Part shown: positions 5,990 through 8,328 of the stretch, piece by piece
Layout: every line of letters starts with the position of its first letter
Position numbering within the stretch: the stretch's first letter is position 1
Assembly: GCF_018853465.1 (NCBI RefSeq)
Contig: NZ_JABBOU010000099.1
Coordinates: 1 to 8,328, forward strand
Length of the DNA: 8,328 nucleotides
From: Acidithiobacillus montserratensis
Lineage (GTDB): Bacteria > Pseudomonadota > Gammaproteobacteria > Acidithiobacillales > Acidithiobacillaceae
Direction of reading: 5' to 3'
Translations under genes and position numbers: made by a program
The notes under the pieces: generated by a model
The model's input: only the letters and a program-made list of their open reading frames with translations
The model's database searches: none
Told to the model about the DNA's origin: nothing

Positions 5990-7450
5990 ATGCAATTGAT
6001 CGGCGAAGCTCTCACCTTTGATGACGTATTACTGGTTCCTGCCCACTCTGCTGTACTCCCCCGCGATGTCCAGATTGCGACACCGTTGACCCGGCGTCTG
6101 CGGCTCAATGTGCCGCTGCTTTCCGCCGCCATGGACACGGTGACTGAAGCCGCCATGGCTATCGGTATGGCCCAGGAGGGAGGTATCGGAATTGTGCACA
6201 AGAATATGTCGCCGGATCAGCAGGCGGCATTGGTTCGGCGGGTCAAAAAGTTCGAAGCCGGCGTCATCAAGGACCCCATCACCACGCGTCCCGAGGTGAG
6301 TATTCGGGAGGTCCTGCAAGTCATGGCTCTGCATGGCATTTCCGGGGTGCCAGTAGTGGAGGATGAGCGACTGGCAGGGATTGTCACCCATCGGGATCTG
6401 CGCTTTGAAACCCGCATGGATGCGCCGGTGAGCAGTGTGATGACACCCCGTGAGCGTTTGGTGACGGTGGCCGAAGGAACCAGCCTTGATGCGACCAAGG
6501 CTTTGCTCCATCAACATCGTATTGAAAAAATACTGGTGGTGAATGATCGCTTTGAGTTGCGGGGTTTGATTACCGTCAAGGATATTCGCAAGGCCACGGA
6601 ACATCCACTGGCTTGTCGGGATGCCCAGGGGCGCTTGCTGGTGGGCGCGGCAGTGGGCGTCGGCGAGGGTACGGATTTGCGGGTGCAGGCGCTGGCTGAA
6701 GCCGGAGTGGATGTCATCATCGTCGATACAGCCCACGGCCACAGTCAGGGCGTACTGGATCGGGTACGCTGGATCAAGGAGCATTATCCCGACGTGGACG
6801 TGATAGGCGGCAACATTGCTACCGGAGAAGCGGCCCTGGCGCTGGTGGAAGCCGGTGCCGACGGGGTGAAGGTCGGTATTGGTCCCGGTTCCATATGTAC
6901 GACCCGGATTGTCGCCGGGGTCGGCGTGCCCCAGGTAACGGCCATCAGCAACGTCGCCGATGCCCTCGCCCATACGGGAGTGCCCTTGATTGCCGACGGA
7001 GGCATTCGTTTTTCCGGAGATTTTGCCAAAGCGCTGGCAGCCGGCGCACATTCGGTGATGGTCGGCGGGCTTCTGGCGGGTACCGACGAAGCACCGGGAG
7101 AAATCGAACTTTACCAGGGGCGCTCATACAAAGCCTACCGGGGGATGGGATCATTGGGCGCCATGCAGCAGGGATCGGCAGACCGCTATTTCCAGGACGC
7201 CAGCCCCGAAGCGCCTAAACTGGTGCCTGAAGGCGTGGAGGGCAGGGTACCTTACAAGGGACCGGCTGGTCAGGTGATTCATCAATTGCTCGGGGGCCTA
7301 CGTTCCAGTATGGGTTATTTGGGAGCCGAAGACCTGGTCGCCTTGCGCAACCGCGCGCGCTTCATCAAGATCACTCAGGCAGGCGTCCGCGAAAGTCATG
7401 TCCACGACGTCAATATCACCAAAGAAGCCCCTAATTACCGGGTGGAGTAG
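5990..7450 (+). CDS. guaB: Inosine-5'-monophosphate dehydrogenase
   Basis: A 486-residue cytosolic enzyme (E. coli 488) that oxidises IMP to XMP with NAD+, the committed step to guanine nucleotides. It starts with the family's usual [15 protein letters not shown] pattern. The barrel core is split by a tandem CBS pair at about 92-205 ([20 protein letters not shown], then [19 protein letters not shown]). Catalytic features are DTAHG at 247-251, the loop [11 protein letters not shown] at 296-306 with nucleophile Cys303, DGG at 336-338 in the IMP phosphate site, [10 protein letters not shown] at 383-392, and the flap Arg399-Tyr400 in DRYF. All expected key residues are present. It forms an operon with guaA, which starts 3 bases after the stop. 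A terminator-like hairpin in the leader suggests control at early elongation. Confidence 0.98.
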   Translation: MQLIGEALTFDDVLLVPAHSAVLPRDVQIATPLTRRLRLNVPLLSAAMDTVTEAAMAIGMAQEGGIGIVHKNMSPDQQAALVRRVKKFEAGVIKDPITTRPEVSIREVLQVMALHGISGVPVVEDERLAGIVTHRDLRFETRMDAPVSSVMTPRERLVTVAEGTSLDATKALLHQHRIEKILVVNDRFELRGLITVKDIRKATEHPLACRDAQGRLLVGAAVGVGEGTDLRVQALAEAGVDVIIVDTAHGHSQGVLDRVRWIKEHYPDVDVIGGNIATGEAALALVEAGADGVKVGIGPGSICTTRIVAGVGVPQVTAISNVADALAHTGVPLIADGGIRFSGDFAKALAAGAHSVMVGGLLAGTDEAPGEIELYQGRSYKAYRGMGSLGAMQQGSADRYFQDASPEAPKLVPEGVEGRVPYKGPAGQVIHQLLGGLRSSMGYLGAEDLVALRNRARFIKITQAGVRESHVHDVNITKEAPNYRVE

Positions 7451-7453
7451 CTC

Positions 7454-8328
7454 ATGCAAGAACGCATCCTGATTCTCGATTTTGGTTCCCAGTTCACCCA
7501 GCTGATTGCCCGGCGGGTGCGTGAAGCCCATGTGTACTGTGAAATTCATCCCCACAGCATGTCTCTGACTGACATTCAGAATTGGGAGCCCCAGGGAATC
7601 ATTCTGTCGGGAGGCCCTTCTTCGGTGCATGATCAGGATGCGCCTATGGTTGATCCGGGTATTTTTGTGCTGGGACTGCCTATTCTCGGTATTTGTTATG
7701 GTTTGCAGCTGATGGCCGATGTTTTGGGCGGCAAGGTAGCCAAGGCGGAACACCGGGAATATGGTCGGGCGCATATACAGATTCACGATGCCCTGGGCCC
7801 TTTGCTGCCCTTTAAAAGCAGTGAAAATACGGAAGAAGTCTGGATGAGCCACGGGGATCGTATCGAAAAAATGCCCGATGGTTTCCGGGTGCTGGCCAGC
7901 AGCGCCAATTCACCTCTGGCGGCCATTGGTGATCCCATCCGGCATTTTTATGGTGTGCAGTTTCACCTGGAAGTGGTACATACCCCCCGTGGTGCCGAAA
8001 TGTTGACGGCTTTCGTCCGGGGGGTATGCGCCTGTAACGGGCAATGGACCATGCATTCCTATGTGGAAAGCGCCATCGCCAGTATTCGTGCTCAAGTGGG
8101 CAAGGGCAAAGTCATTGCCGCCCTGTCGGGTGGAGTGGACTCGGCGGTGGCCGCAGTGCTGATTCATCGCGCCATTGGTGATCAACTCACCTGTATATTT
8201 GTGGATAATGGTCTGTTGCGCTTTGGCGAGTCAGAAAAAGTCCAGACGGTGTTCCGCCACTATTTTCAGATTCCCTTGCAGGTCATCGATGCCCGTCAGC
8301 GTTTTCTGGAGGTGTTGGCGCAGGTCAC
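7454..8328 (+). CDS. guaA: GMP synthase (glutamine-hydrolysing), N-terminal 291 codons (cut by window edge)
   Basis: This enzyme aminates XMP to GMP using glutamine and ATP. The frame is open from ATG 7454 to the end of the window, about 55% of the usual 525 residues. It begins MQERILILDFGSQFTQLIARR, the normal GuaA start. The class I glutamine amidotransferase domain has the nucleophile elbow GICYG with Cys81, and catalytic His171 and Glu173. The ATP pyrophosphatase domain begins near 200, with the P-loop SGGVDS at 225-230 and FVDNGLLR at 249-256. GGAG (7444-7447), inside the end of guaB, is the likely ribosome binding site, 6 bases from the ATG. One oddity is that the usual HPE triad segment reads HLE here (CTG in place of a Pro codon). 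Co-transcription with guaB is very likely. Confidence 0.97.
   Translation, partial: MQERILILDFGSQFTQLIARRVREAHVYCEIHPHSMSLTDIQNWEPQGIILSGGPSSVHDQDAPMVDPGIFVLGLPILGICYGLQLMADVLGGKVAKAEHREYGRAHIQIHDALGPLLPFKSSENTEEVWMSHGDRIEKMPDGFRVLASSANSPLAAIGDPIRHFYGVQFHLEVVHTPRGAEMLTAFVRGVCACNGQWTMHSYVESAIASIRAQVGKGKVIAALSGGVDSAVAAVLIHRAIGDQLTCIFVDNGLLRFGESEKVQTVFRHYFQIPLQVIDARQRFLEVLAQV

Noticed and set aside
5925..5999. 24-residue leader peptide frame overlapping the guaB start
   Set aside because: The frame opens at the predicted transcription start, has no ribosome binding site and no run of regulatory codons. A leader peptide attenuator is not supported.
6029..7051. Long 340-codon open frame on the strand opposite guaB
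   Set aside because: It lies wholly across guaB and its leader-proximal start, its translation resembles no family I know, and guaB has intact catalytic motifs. It is a shadow of GC-rich coding sequence.

Overview
This window looks like bacterial chromosome from a proteobacterium with moderately high GC. The pcnB-folK pairing, a deoxynucleoside kinase after folK, guaBA, and the protein similarities as I recall them suggest an Acidithiobacillus-like gammaproteobacterial relative. That assignment is inference; no rRNA or other marker is present. Most of the sequence is housekeeping. I found no CRISPR array, tRNA, rRNA, insertion sequence or phage gene.

Layout. From 1 to about 3548 on the minus strand there is a tightly packed set, in transcription order: pcnB (poly(A) polymerase, TTG start), a second class II nucleotidyltransferase of the CCA-adding type, folK (pterin pyrophosphokinase), and the start of a deoxynucleoside kinase that runs off the left edge. 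The junctions are a 14-base gap, a 43-base overlap and a 4-base ATGA overlap, so the set is probably one translationally coupled operon. It combines RNA 3'-end metabolism with folate and nucleotide metabolism. Upstream of pcnB (3549-3669) are a perfect short palindrome next to a possible -10 box and a weak hairpin that could end the preceding transcript.

From 3670 to 5803, also on the minus strand, is a two-gene membrane glycosylation cassette. The first gene is a GtrB/dolichol-phosphate-mannose-synthase-like GT2 enzyme that probably loads a sugar onto a polyprenyl phosphate. The second, overlapping it by 32 bases, is a PIG-V-like membrane glycosyltransferase that probably uses such a donor. 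The second gene is clearly AT-rich (about 37% GC over seven 60-base lines counted by hand, against 63-73% in three sampled lines of the flanking genes). It is broken by a single in-frame amber codon where the family context predicts Trp, so it is annotated here as one interrupted gene, not two small ones.

From 5804 to 8328 the plus strand carries guaB (IMP dehydrogenase, complete) and guaA (GMP synthase, cut by the right edge), separated by 3 bases. Together they convert IMP to GMP. The 186-base divergent region between the GT2 gene and guaB holds candidate promoters for both directions. It also holds a strong GC-rich hairpin with a T-run just upstream of the guaB ribosome binding site, which has the form of an intrinsic terminator or attenuator in the guaBA leader.

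I did not see evidence of a wholly new system. The items most worth checking are the amber-interrupted glycosyltransferase, the guaB leader terminator, and the adjacent poly(A)/CCA nucleotidyltransferase pair inside the pcnB-folK operon.
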